The translations under genes and the position numbers were made by a program. DNA of 64,000 nucleotides from Sphingomonas palmae (lineage in GTDB: Bacteria > Pseudomonadota > Alphaproteobacteria > Sphingomonadales > Sphingomonadaceae). The DNA is taken from the NCBI RefSeq assembly GCF_900109565.1, contig NZ_FNZZ01000003.1, positions 1 through 64,000 of the forward strand, in the 5' to 3' direction. The notes under the pieces were generated by a model, which worked only from the letters and a program-made list of their open reading frames with translations, made no database searches and had not been told where the DNA came from. Below are positions 18,890-26,585 of this stretch, piece after piece (the stretch's first letter is position 1; every line of letters starts with the position of its first letter).

Positions 18890-20251
18890 ATGCGCCTGAT
18901 CCACCTGCTGACGGCGGCCGGCACGCTTGCTGCCCTGCCTGCACTAACCGCACCCGCGCTCGCCGAGCCCGATTACGCCGCCGCGGTGCGCGCCGACTAC
19001 AAGCGCGACTTGGGCGCGATGTGGGACGACTTTCATCGTAATCCCGAACTGTCGTTCCGTGAGACGCGCACCGCGGCGAAGATGGCGGCGGCGCTGCGCG
19101 CGATCCCGGGCATGACGGTAACCGAGAAGATCGGGCAGACCGGCGTCGTCGGTGTGCTCAAGAACGGTGCCGGCCCGGTCGTGCTGCTGCGTGCCGACAT
19201 GGACGGGCTGCCGGTCGAGGAGAAATCGGGCCTCGCCAATGCCAGCCACGCGCGGCAGGTCGGTGTCGACGGCGTCGAGGCGCCGGTGATGCATGCCTGC
19301 GGGCACGACACGCACATAACCGCGATGGTCGCGACCGCGCGGCGGCTGGCGGCGCTGCGTGACCGCTGGTCTGGCACGATCGTGTTCGTCGTCCAGCCCG
19401 CCGAGGAGCGCGTCGGGGGCGCGAAGGCGATGATCGCCGACGGGCTGTTCACGCGCTTTCCCAAGCCCGATTACGCACTCGCTTTCCACGTCGCGGCGGG
19501 GATGGAGGCTGGGACCGTCTCGGCGTCAGAGAGCATCCAATATTCCTCGTCCGACTCGGTCAACATCGACGTGCCCGGCATCGGTGCGCACGGCGCCAGC
19601 CCGAACGAGGGCAAGGACCCGGTCTATATGGCGTCGCAACTCGTCATCGCGTTGCAGGGGCTGGTCAGCCGCGAGCGCGCGCCGCTCGACCCTGGCGTCA
19701 TAACGGTCGGCTCGTTCCACGCCGGCCTCAAGCACAACATCATCTCCGACGCGGCGAAGCTGCAGGTGACGGTGCGCGCGAACAACGAGGCGGAACGCGC
19801 CCGGCTGCTCGCCGGCATCAAGCGCGTCGCCTACGGCATCGGCGTGATGAACGGCATGCCGAAGGACAAGATGCCAATCGTGACCGTCAGCGAAGGCACG
19901 CCGACGACGATCAACGATGCGGTACTCGCGCGGCGGTTGAACGCGGTGATGGCCGAAGCGCTGGGTGCGAAGAACGTGCCCGCATTTCACCAGGATGGCA
20001 TGGGCGCAGAGGATTTCGCCTATTACGTCCAACCCGATACGGGCGTGAAAGGCTATTATTTCGCGGTCGGCGGGTCGACGCGCGCGGAGATCGACGCGGC
20101 GGCGCGCGGTGGGCCGAGAATCGGATCGCACCACTCGCCCGAGTTCCGCATCGCGCCCGAGGCCGCGATCACCACCGGCGCGATCGCGATGACGGCGGCG
20201 GTGCTCGACCTGACGAAGCCGGGCGCGGCGCGTGTGGGAACCGGATCGTGA
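18890..20251 (+). CDS. Secreted M20-family amidohydrolase/peptidase
   Basis: A 453-residue zinc hydrolase of the M20D (hippurate hydrolase, IAA-amino acid hydrolase) type with an N-terminal signal peptide (LLTAAGTLAALPALTAPALA, cleavage before EPDY), so it should be periplasmic or exported. Metal ligands and signature: HACGHDTHITAM, the QPAEERVGGAKAMI block, and a C-terminal GSHHSPEF. The start ATG follows AGAGGGGGAAATGTC. The stop overlaps the next start in GTGA. Exported M20D hydrolases are common in sphingomonads; substrate unknown. Confidence 0.9.
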   Translation: MRLIHLLTAAGTLAALPALTAPALAEPDYAAAVRADYKRDLGAMWDDFHRNPELSFRETRTAAKMAAALRAIPGMTVTEKIGQTGVVGVLKNGAGPVVLLRADMDGLPVEEKSGLANASHARQVGVDGVEAPVMHACGHDTHITAMVATARRLAALRDRWSGTIVFVVQPAEERVGGAKAMIADGLFTRFPKPDYALAFHVAAGMEAGTVSASESIQYSSSDSVNIDVPGIGAHGASPNEGKDPVYMASQLVIALQGLVSRERAPLDPGVITVGSFHAGLKHNIISDAAKLQVTVRANNEAERARLLAGIKRVAYGIGVMNGMPKDKMPIVTVSEGTPTTINDAVLARRLNAVMAEALGAKNVPAFHQDGMGAEDFAYYVQPDTGVKGYYFAVGGSTRAEIDAAARGGPRIGSHHSPEFRIAPEAAITTGAIAMTAAVLDLTKPGAARVGTGS

Positions 20252-20775
20252 AGCCGCGCCTGTTCCTGCTCGCCGCCGCGCTGCCGCTGGCGGCGTGCAG
20301 CGGGGACATCGACCTGACCAACGCGTCGATCGCGGAAGTAGCCGACGCGACGGCGAGCCTCGAGAAGCCTGAGGCGGGGCAGTGGCGTACCGACACGCGC
20401 GTCGTCAGTTTTGACGCGGGCGCGGACAAGACGCCCGCCGCCGCTGCGATCCGCGACCAGGTGGGCGACACCGCGACTACCGAGGCGTGCCTGACCGAGG
20501 AGGAAGCGGGCAAGCCGCTGTTCGGCGACCTGTCGACCGCCGCGGGGGCGAACTGTCGCTTCCGCCGCTTCGCGCTCAAGGGCGAGCAGCTCGACGCCGA
20601 GATGGCGTGCCGCAATGCGAGCGGCGAGACGCTGACCGTCAGCCAGAAGGGGCGCTACTCGGCGAGCGCGGTCGACTTGACCGCGACCGTGCGGCGAGGC
20701 GGGATCGCGGCGCAGGCGGGCGGCATGGTGACGCGGATCGTCGCCCGGCGAACGGGCGACTGCGCGGAGGAGTGA
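20248..20775 (+). CDS. DUF3617 family lipoprotein
   Basis: A 175-residue protein starting with GTG that overlaps the M20 peptidase stop by four bases. The signal segment LLAAALPLAACSG contains a lipobox (LAAC), so it is probably lipid-anchored. The rest, with KPEAGQWRTDTRVVSFD, a paired-cysteine pattern (TEACLTEEEAG, ANCRFRRF, MACRN, GDCAEE) and GRYSASAVDL, fits DUF3617. Function unknown. Coupling with the peptidase suggests joint expression. Confidence 0.78.
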   Translation: MKPRLFLLAAALPLAACSGDIDLTNASIAEVADATASLEKPEAGQWRTDTRVVSFDAGADKTPAAAAIRDQVGDTATTEACLTEEEAGKPLFGDLSTAAGANCRFRRFALKGEQLDAEMACRNASGETLTVSQKGRYSASAVDLTATVRRGGIAAQAGGMVTRIVARRTGDCAEE

Positions 20776-20814
20776 CCGCGCTCGGCGAGGTGGGCAGCGC
20801 CTTCGCCGCGCGGT

Positions 20815-21327
20815 TCAGGGCAGGACGCGGCTGGTGGCGGGCGGCGTGTCGTCGAGGCGGATCGCGACGCGATTGCTCTTGTCGGGCTTACCGCGGAACA
20901 GTTTCTTCACGCCGCCGGCCACATCGCTCGCGAGTTGCCCCGCGCTGGTCGACTCGCCCGGGTTTTCGCAGCAGCTGTCGGGCGAAATGAGCTTCTGTAT
21001 GCCGCGGACCAGCGCAACCCCGGGTCCGACCACGTCGACGCCGGTCTGGCACCCGCCCGAGCGTGCGGCACACGGCGTTCCTTCCGCGTTCAAGGCGCCG
21101 CGGCCGGTCAGATAGCCGTTGATGGGTACGGGCCGGTCCGACACCGCCTCTTGCGGCAACGGCAGTGTCTGCGATGGAAGCGCGTTGGCGCAGACGACGA
21201 TGTCGTCGCCCTGATGCCGGGTGCATCGCTCATCGGGCACAGGGACCAGGATCGACATACGCTCGGGTACCGCGGGCAGCGGTGTGGCGGCGGTGGCCGC
21301 CTGAACGGCGAGGGCGAGGAGCAGCAT
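20815..21327 (-). CDS. Secreted cysteine-containing protein of a sphingomonad-type family
   Basis: 170 residues with a short signal-like N-terminus (MLLLALAVQAATAATPL). It then shows ERCTRHQGDDIVVCANALP, which resembles HRCVVSPNATDITVCGKRQ in the protein at 31871: a Cys pair around (D)DI(V/T)VC. More cysteines follow (GTPCAARSGGCQ, SPDSCCENP). No enzyme motif is visible. It is probably periplasmic and disulfide-bonded. The start is the first codon of the frame; no better alternative is seen. Confidence 0.55.
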   Translation of the reverse strand: MLLLALAVQAATAATPLPAVPERMSILVPVPDERCTRHQGDDIVVCANALPSQTLPLPQEAVSDRPVPINGYLTGRGALNAEGTPCAARSGGCQTGVDVVGPGVALVRGIQKLISPDSCCENPGESTSAGQLASDVAGGVKKLFRGKPDKSNRVAIRLDDTPPATSRVLP

Positions 21328-21400
21328 CAGGTCAGCAGCGTGATCGAGTGCGGCGCGGGCGTCAACGTTCGGCTAACCGGCGGATGCTAGTCGTGGCTGC

Positions 21401-21598
21401 GTGAACTTCTCGCGTCTCTTTCGTAGCCGCTGGGCCGCGCTGTGGTGGGCAGGCGGCGTGATCTGGTTCGCCTACGATGTCGCGAGTGCGGCGCCGGATG
21501 GCAGCGGCGGCGCGAACGTGAGTGCGGTCGCGGATGTGGGTGATGCGGGGGCGAATATGGCGGATGTCGCTGCCATCGCGAATATGCTGGGTTCGTGA
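21401..21598 (+). CDS. Small membrane protein, unknown function
   Basis: A 65-residue protein from a GTG start (MNFSRLFRSRWAALWWAGG). One hydrophobic segment WAALWWAGGVIWFAYDVASA is followed by a Gly/Ala/Val-rich tail with the near-repeat ANVSAVADVGDAGANMADVA. Predicted single-pass, N-terminus basic. No family recognised; no strong Shine-Dalgarno site. Codon use is like its neighbours, which supports translation. Confidence 0.5.
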   Translation: MNFSRLFRSRWAALWWAGGVIWFAYDVASAAPDGSGGANVSAVADVGDAGANMADVAAIANMLGS

Positions 21599-21697
21599 TC
21601 GCTGTGTGAGGGTGTGATCCGATAAGGGTCGGCCGGGCTAGCATCCTAGAAATCGGATGCAGTCGTACAGTGCTCGGCCGCCCGCCGGCGTGTCAGT

Positions 21698-21794
21698 CGC
21701 GGCGAAGCCGCGCCTTGTGCGCCGGCTCCACCGCGCTGGCCGGTCGACGGCGTCACCTGCGTGACGCGCCTTGTGCGAAGCGTTGCTTCGCACA
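21698..21794. repeat. Cluster of three perfect hairpins with a repeated 13-mer
   Basis: Within 97 bases lie CGCGGC-GAA-GCCGCG (21698-21712), GCGTCAC-CTGC-GTGACGC (21750-21767) and TGTGCGAAGC-GTT-GCTTCGCACA (21772-21794). The first two are each followed by CGCGCCTTGTGCG. The cluster lies between two convergent genes and may act as a terminator or be a REP-like element. Confidence 0.55.
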
Positions 21795-21810
21795 TTGGCC
21801 TTGCATCGAC

Positions 21811-22161
21811 TTACGGTCTGAGTGCCTTGTCCTGTCCGTCGTCCAGGTCCCCGTCCTCGGCGAGTGTGTTGTCGTCGAAATCGTCCTGCGCCTCGTCCTC
21901 GGCGATGTCGGCATCGTCCTCGTCGGCATCGTCGTCCTGCACGCCGACCTCGGCGTCGGTCATCTGCAGGTCGTCGGCGCTCTCCATGTCCTCGTCATCT
22001 TCTTCGACGCCCAGGTCGGGATCGATGTCGGTCATGATCGTGCCGTCGCTGGGACCGTCGCGCGTCGCCTCCAGGATCTCGGCGCGCTGCGATTCGTCGT
22101 AGCCGTCCTCGTCGTAGCCGTCGTCGCCGCTGCCGTGGCTGGTGACCTGATGACCGCCCAT
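21811..22161 (-). CDS. Highly acidic small protein, unknown function
   Basis: 116 residues starting MGGHQVTSHGSGDDGYDEDG. The ATG at 22161 is chosen over the one at 22179 because AAGGAGG lies 5 bases before it. Asp and Glu make up a very large share of the protein (for example EEDDEDMESADD and DDDADEDDADIAEDEA), so it should be disordered with a strongly negative charge. No family recognised. It may bind cations or basic proteins, by inference. Ends next to the hairpin cluster. Confidence 0.65.
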   Translation of the reverse strand: MGGHQVTSHGSGDDGYDEDGYDESQRAEILEATRDGPSDGTIMTDIDPDLGVEEDDEDMESADDLQMTDAEVGVQDDDADEDDADIAEDEAQDDFDDNTLAEDGDLDDGQDKALRP

Positions 22162-22224
22162 GTTCGCCTCCTTGTTCATTCCCGCAGCGAACGGCGCAGC
22201 GGCGTGCCGGGTTCCGCCACCCCC

Positions 22225-22266
22225 TTGACCGGCGTGGCTTACTCACCCTAGTGTATTGCAACACTA
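22225..22266 (+). promoter_or_regulatory. Promoter with operator-like inverted repeat
   Basis: A -35-like TTGACC (22225-22230) is followed by an inverted repeat TAGTGT-ATTGCA-ACACTA (22249-22266) where the -10 would fall, 16 bases before the ATG at 22282. The repeat looks like the site of a dimeric repressor; which one is unknown. Confidence 0.45.
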
Positions 22267-22281
22267 ATACGGAGATCGATC

Positions 22282-22752
22282 ATGCACCGTTCGGCCATGC
22301 TGCTCACCGCCACGCTGGCGCTATCGGTCGCCGCCTGCAATCGCGGCGAGGAGGGCACGCAGATCGCGGTGACGGCGAACGGCAGCGGCGGATCGATGGG
22401 CAGCGACGGGCAGGTCAAGATCGACACGCCCGCGTTCAAGGGCGCGTTCAAGCTGCCGCAGATCAACCTGTCGGCCGAAAATTTCGAGTTGAACGGCGTC
22501 CATCTCTATCCCGACAGCAAGATTGCCGCGGTCAACGCCGACGGCACCGGCAAGGACAAGGTGACGGTGCGCTTCACCAGCCCGGCCGATCCCGCCACCG
22601 TGCGGACCTGGTTCGCCGAGCAGTTCAAGCAGGCGGGTACCGAAGTTAAGGTCGACGGCAACACACTGACCGGCCGCGACGACGACCAGACTTTCACGAT
22701 CGACCTGTCGCCGCAAGGGAAGCAGAGCGCGGGCGTCATCCGCATCGGGTAA
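22282..22752 (+). CDS. Putative lipoprotein, unknown function
   Basis: 156 residues. Signal segment MLLTATLALSVAACNRGEE carries a lipobox (SVAAC). The mature part holds FKLPQINLSAENFELNGVHL and VRFTSPADPATVRTWFAEQF, the latter resembling a BON/YqiJ-like small alpha-beta fold without clear identity, and ends with DLSPQGKQSAGVIRIG. Such lipoproteins recur in sphingomonads. The start ATG follows CGGAGATCGATC. A repressor-like inverted repeat overlaps the promoter. Confidence 0.65.
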   Translation: MHRSAMLLTATLALSVAACNRGEEGTQIAVTANGSGGSMGSDGQVKIDTPAFKGAFKLPQINLSAENFELNGVHLYPDSKIAAVNADGTGKDKVTVRFTSPADPATVRTWFAEQFKQAGTEVKVDGNTLTGRDDDQTFTIDLSPQGKQSAGVIRIG

Positions 22753-22822
22753 GCGCGCGCAGGCTGGCGGTGGCGCGCGCGAGGGCTTATGTCGGCGGCA
22801 ACGATCAACGGACGATTTCACC

Positions 22823-23779
22823 ATGCTCGACACGCCCTCCGCCCAGGTTCCGACGCTCAGCCTCGCCGATCAGGCACGCGATCCGCACGCGTTCGCCGCC
22901 GCACTCGGGCAATCGTTCGAGCGCTTCGGCTTCGCGATCGTCGCCGATCACGGCGTGCCGCAGGAGCTGATCGATCGCGCGTGGGACGAGACGCAGCAGC
23001 TGTTCGCGCTACCCGAGGAGGAGAAGCGCGGTTATTTCGTCGAAGGGGCGGGCGGCGCGCGCGGCTACACGCCGTTCAAGACCGAGATCGCCAAGGACGC
23101 CAAGCACGTCGACTTGAAGGAGTTCTGGCACGTCGGGCGCGAGCTGCCCGAGGGTCACCGCTTCGCGGGCGAGATGGCGCCGAACATCTGGCCCGCGCGG
23201 CCCGAGGGGTTCAAGGACACGTTCACCGAGCTGTTCAGCGCGTTCGACACCGCGGGTGACAAGTTGCTGTCGGCGATCGCGCTGCACCTGGGGCTCGACG
23301 CCGACTGGTTCGACCCTGCGGTGCGCGACGGCAATTCGGTTCTGCGCCTGCTCCATTACCCGCCGATCCCGGTCGACGCGGAGGGCGTGCGCGCGGGCGC
23401 ACATGAGGACATCAACCTCATCACGCTATTGCTGGGTGCCGAAGAGGCGGGGCTCGAGCTGCTCGACCGGCAGTCGGGCCGCTGGCTGGCGATCAAGCCG
23501 CCCGAGGGTGCGATGGTCGTCAACGTCGGCGATATGCTGCAGCGACTGACCAATCACGTGCTGCCGTCGACCACGCACCGCGTCATCAACCCGCCGCCAG
23601 AGCGCCGCGGTCACTCGCGCTACTCGATGCCGTTCTTCCTCCACCCGGCGCCCGATTTCCTAATCGAGACGCTGCCGCAGACGATCACGCCCGAGAATCC
23701 GAACCGCTACCCCGAGCCGATCAGCGCGCAGGATTACCTGATGCAGCGGCTGGTCGAGATCGGGCTGATCAAGAAGTGA
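22823..23779 (+). CDS. 2-oxoglutarate/Fe(II) oxygenase, isopenicillin N synthase family
   Basis: A 318-residue non-heme iron dioxygenase. The N-terminal DIOX_N-type segment (FGFAIVADHGVPQELI) is followed by the double-stranded beta-helix core with iron ligands in GAHEDINLITLL (His, Asp) and VLPSTTHRVINPP (His). The 2OG-binding Arg-Ser pair is in HSRYSMPFFLHP. The family modifies small molecules, often amino acids, peptides or hormones; the substrate cannot be told. Its stop overlaps the start of a tiny bactofilin-like protein in GTGA, so the two are probably translated together. Confidence 0.9.
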   Translation: MLDTPSAQVPTLSLADQARDPHAFAAALGQSFERFGFAIVADHGVPQELIDRAWDETQQLFALPEEEKRGYFVEGAGGARGYTPFKTEIAKDAKHVDLKEFWHVGRELPEGHRFAGEMAPNIWPARPEGFKDTFTELFSAFDTAGDKLLSAIALHLGLDADWFDPAVRDGNSVLRLLHYPPIPVDAEGVRAGAHEDINLITLLLGAEEAGLELLDRQSGRWLAIKPPEGAMVVNVGDMLQRLTNHVLPSTTHRVINPPPERRGHSRYSMPFFLHPAPDFLIETLPQTITPENPNRYPEPISAQDYLMQRLVEIGLIKK

Positions 23780-24018
23780 GCGAACATGGCGGGATCGTCG
23801 ACGGCGACCTGCTCGTCGATCGCGACACCACCGTGTCGGGCATCGTCAGTGGCGACGTGATCGTGGCTGCCGGCTGCCGCGTGAAGGTGAGCGGGATCGT
23901 TAGCGGCGACCTGATCGCCGCCGAGGGTGCCGAGGTTCACCTGAGCGGCATGCTGAGCGGGCGCATCATCGAACGCGGCGGTCGCGTGCGGGTCACCGGC
24001 ATGGTGTCCGGCGCCTGA
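23776..24018 (+). CDS. Mini bactofilin-like repeat protein
   Basis: 80 residues from GTG overlapping the oxygenase stop. It is built of recurring beta-strand units: VDGDLLVDRDTTVSG, IVSGDVIVAAGCRVKVSG, IVSGDLIAAEGAEVHLSG, MLSGRIIERGGRVRVTGMVSG. This is the pattern of the bactofilin/polymer-forming beta-helix (about 18 residues per turn), but full bactofilins have 110 or more residues with flanking tails. With four to five turns it could be a cap, a minimal polymer, or an acetyltransferase-like left-handed helix fragment. Role unknown. Confidence 0.6.
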   Translation: MSEHGGIVDGDLLVDRDTTVSGIVSGDVIVAAGCRVKVSGIVSGDLIAAEGAEVHLSGMLSGRIIERGGRVRVTGMVSGA

Positions 24019-24025
24019 TCGCAGG

Positions 24026-24544
24026 TCAGGCGATCCGCTCGGGCACCTCGTCTGCATCGGCCTGGATCGCGCTATCGGGTGCCATCGCCTCCCAGGGAAA
24101 GACGAACCAGTCCTTTACTACGGCACGGTCGATCGTGCGCGCGCGGTAGTCGACCTGCTGCGCCGAGCCGGTGTTGTCGATCAGCGTGGCGAAGCGGACA
24201 CTGCCCGGTGTCGCGCCGGCGCGCGCCAGCATGTCGCGCAGGTGGCCGATCGTGCGGCCTGAATCGTTGATGTCGTCGATGAACAGCAGCCGCTCGCCCG
24301 CGCGGGTGCGGTCGGCCAGCCGCGCGATCGCGTCGGTGGCGAGTTCCTCGGCCTGCGAGCTGTAGTCGACCGCGAGCATCGGCAGGCCGCTGGCGTGGCT
24401 GAGGTACACCGCGGGGATCAGTCCGCCGCGGCCGATGCCGATCAGATGGTCGGGCGACCAGTCGGCGTCGGCGGCGAGTGCGTCGGCGAGCGCCCGGACT
24501 TCAGAAACCAAATCGGCGTGGGTGATGGCGGTGAAGATCGTCAT
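24026..24544 (-). CDS. Purine-type phosphoribosyltransferase
   Basis: 172 residues from MTIFTAITHADLV. The PRPP-binding loop LLFIDDINDSGRTI (about 94-107) and the upstream IGIGRGGLIPAVYLSH are those of type I phosphoribosyltransferases, nearest to xanthine/guanine/hypoxanthine enzymes (Gpt/Hpt-like). It would salvage a purine base with PRPP. A C-terminal KDWFVFPWEAM matches the Gpt family's WIxFPWE. Its ATG overlaps the stop of the HerA-type ATPase by four bases (ATGA), so both are co-expressed. The upstream frame to 24718 is ignored. Confidence 0.87.
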   Translation of the reverse strand: MTIFTAITHADLVSEVRALADALAADADWSPDHLIGIGRGGLIPAVYLSHASGLPMLAVDYSSQAEELATDAIARLADRTRAGERLLFIDDINDSGRTIGHLRDMLARAGATPGSVRFATLIDNTGSAQQVDYRARTIDRAVVKDWFVFPWEAMAPDSAIQADADEVPERIA

Positions 24545-26196
24545 CGCCGCATCAACCCGCCGAGCACGTTGCGTACCACGCTGGCGAGCAGCCCGCCGCT
24601 GCTGCTCGACCGGCGCCGCGACGAGGTGCCGAACACCGCCTTGCTGATCTCGTTGCCGACCTGCCGCCCGACCGACGACGAGGCCGAGCGCATCGCCGAG
24701 GTTGCCATACGGTTCCACGGCGAGTTCGCCGCCTCGCGCTCCGCGGTGCGCTGCGCACGCTCGTCGGCGGCGCGGGCGCGTGCGGCGTCGCGGTCGGCGC
24801 GCGCCTGTTCCTTCGCCTTTTGCGCAGCGGTGCGCTCCGCTTCGTCGCGCGCGTTGGCGGCGGCGACGCCGGCGGCGGCGGCCTGCGTTTTTGCCGACAG
24901 GATTTCCTCCGCCGATTCACGATCGATCGGCTCGTCGTATTTGTCGCCGATCGCGTCGGTCTCGATCAGCACGCGGCGCTCTTCGGGGGTGAGCGGGCCG
25001 AGGCGGCTGCCGGGCGGGCGGATCAGCGTGCGCGCGACCGGTGAGGGGGCGCCGTCGGGCTGAAGCAGTGATACGAGCGCCTCGCCGACCTTCAACTCGG
25101 TGATGGCGGTGGCAACGTCGACACCGGGGCTGGCGCGGAAGGTCTGCGCAGCGGCGTTGACCGCCTTCTGGTCGCGCGGGGTGAAGGCATTCAGCTTGTG
25201 CTGGATGCGGTTGTTGAGCTGTCCCGCAACCGTCTCGGGCACGTCGATCGGGTTCTGCGTGATGAAGTAGACGCCGACGCCCTTCGAGCGGATCAGGCGG
25301 ACGACCTGCTCGATCTTGTCGAGCAACGCCTTGGGCGTGTCATCGAAGAGCAGATGCGCCTCGTCGAAGAAGAAGCACAGCCGTGGTTTGTCGGGGTCGC
25401 CGATCTCGGGCAGCGTTTCGAACAGTTCGGACAGCAGCCACAACAGGAAGGTCGAGTAGAGCTTGGGGCTCTGCATCAACTTGTCGGCGGCGAGGACGTT
25501 GACGACGCCGCGGCCTTCGTGATCGGTGGCGATCAGGTCGCGCATCTCTAGTGCGGGCTCGCCGAAGAAATGCTCGGCGCCTTGCGTGCGCAATTGCAGC
25601 AGCGCGCGCTGGATCGCGCCGATCGACTGTTTGGACACGTTGCCGTACTGCGTCGTCAGCTCGGCCGCGCGCTCGGCGCAGTGCGCCAGCATCGCCTGCA
25701 GATCGTCGATGTCGAGGAGCAGCAGCCCTTCCTTGTCCGCCACGTGAAAGGCGATCGTCAGCACGCCTTCCTGCACCTCGTTCAGGTCCATCAGCCGCGC
25801 GAGCAGAACAGGGCCGAGTTCGGACACGGTGGCGCGGATCGGGTGGCCTTGTTCGCCGAACAGGTCCCAGAATTGCACCGGCAGCGCGGCGTAGCGCCAG
25901 TCGGTGTCGCCGATCTCGGCCGCGCGTGCTTTCAGTGTCTCGTGCATCTTCGCGGTGGGCGAGCCGGGCATGGCGAGGCCGGCGAGGTCGCCCTTCACGT
26001 CGGCGACGAAGCAGGGGACGCCCGCGTCCGAGAAGCCCTCGATGATCCCTTGGAGCGTCACCGTCTTGCCGGTGCCGGTCGCGCCCGCGATCAGGCCGTG
26101 GCGATTGGCACGGCGTAGGTCGAGCCGTTGCGGGTTCGCGCCGCCCGCCTGCGCGCCGACGAAGAGGCTGCCGGGGGTGCTTGCGGGATCGGTCAT
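24541..26196 (-). CDS. HerA-type ATPase (DUF853)
   Basis: A 551-residue P-loop ATPase of the HerA/FtsK superfamily. Walker A GATGTGKTVTLQG (about 34-46), Walker B LCFFFDEAHLLFDD, an arginine-finger-like region near AINPID, and a C-terminal charged coiled coil (about 430-500: DEAERTAAQKAKEQARADRD). The DUF853 group is widespread in proteobacteria and its cell role is not defined; DNA translocation is inferred from the fold. It overlaps the downstream phosphoribosyltransferase. Start MTDPASTPGSLFVGAQ agrees with the family. Confidence 0.88.
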   Translation of the reverse strand: MTDPASTPGSLFVGAQAGGANPQRLDLRRANRHGLIAGATGTGKTVTLQGIIEGFSDAGVPCFVADVKGDLAGLAMPGSPTAKMHETLKARAAEIGDTDWRYAALPVQFWDLFGEQGHPIRATVSELGPVLLARLMDLNEVQEGVLTIAFHVADKEGLLLLDIDDLQAMLAHCAERAAELTTQYGNVSKQSIGAIQRALLQLRTQGAEHFFGEPALEMRDLIATDHEGRGVVNVLAADKLMQSPKLYSTFLLWLLSELFETLPEIGDPDKPRLCFFFDEAHLLFDDTPKALLDKIEQVVRLIRSKGVGVYFITQNPIDVPETVAGQLNNRIQHKLNAFTPRDQKAVNAAAQTFRASPGVDVATAITELKVGEALVSLLQPDGAPSPVARTLIRPPGSRLGPLTPEERRVLIETDAIGDKYDEPIDRESAEEILSAKTQAAAAGVAAANARDEAERTAAQKAKEQARADRDAARARAADERAQRTAEREAANSPWNRMATSAMRSASSSVGRQVGNEISKAVFGTSSRRRSSSSGGLLASVVRNVLGGLMRR

Positions 26197-26273
26197 GCGC
26201 GCTCCTGATCGGGCTGGTTGGGCGTCAACGCTTCATAGGCGCAGTCGGGCGTCGACCCAAGCGGGAGGGCCCC

Positions 26274-26433
26274 GAAGTTGAGAAAGTTGACACTCACGCG
26301 CATGTGCGTGCGTGCGCGTGAGACCGAGCAGCGGCGATGAGCCGGGCGGAAGTTGAGAAAGTTGACAGTCACGCGCGGGCACATGCGTGCGCGCGCGCGC
26401 GATCGCTGCCGGGTCGAAGTTGAGAAAGTTGAG
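26274..26433 (+). repeat. Tandem-unit repeat cluster, TTGA subtype, three copies
   Basis: GAAGTTGAGAAAGTTGAC occurs at 26274-26291 and 26349-26366, and with a final G at 26416-26433. Copies 1 and 2 are followed by alternating purine/pyrimidine DNA rich in GCGC and containing CATGTGCG/ACATGCG. After copy 1 a perfect 10-bp hairpin forms, CTCACGCGCA (26293-26302) with TGCGCGTGAG (26313-26322). The same layout, with GTCAC in place of TTGA, recurs at 11214 and 54786. The region carries no gene. Confidence 0.75.
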
Positions 26434-26533
26434 ACCGGCGCGGATTGTTCGATGTCGCGGGTGAGAAGGCGGTTTGTCATGCCCGGCTTGTCGCAAGCAG
26501 CGGGCGTGTAGGACAGCGCGCCGGAAACAAACA

Positions 26534-26564
26534 AGGCCGTCGCGGTTGCTTACCGCGACGGCCT
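26534..26564 (-). terminator. Terminator of the DegP-like gene
   Basis: Perfect 13-bp stem AGGCCGTCGCGGT (26534-26546) / ACCGCGACGGCCT (26552-26564) with loop TGCTT. On the minus strand it is followed by TGTTTGTTT, and it begins 22 bases after the protease stop codon. Confidence 0.88.
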
Positions 26565-26585
26565 CGTTCCGCCGATGCAATCGGC

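Noticed and set aside
26193..26580. Minus-strand ORFs with repeated VNFLNF
   Set aside because: The repeated peptide is only the translation of the intergenic DNA repeat; no ribosome site or domain.
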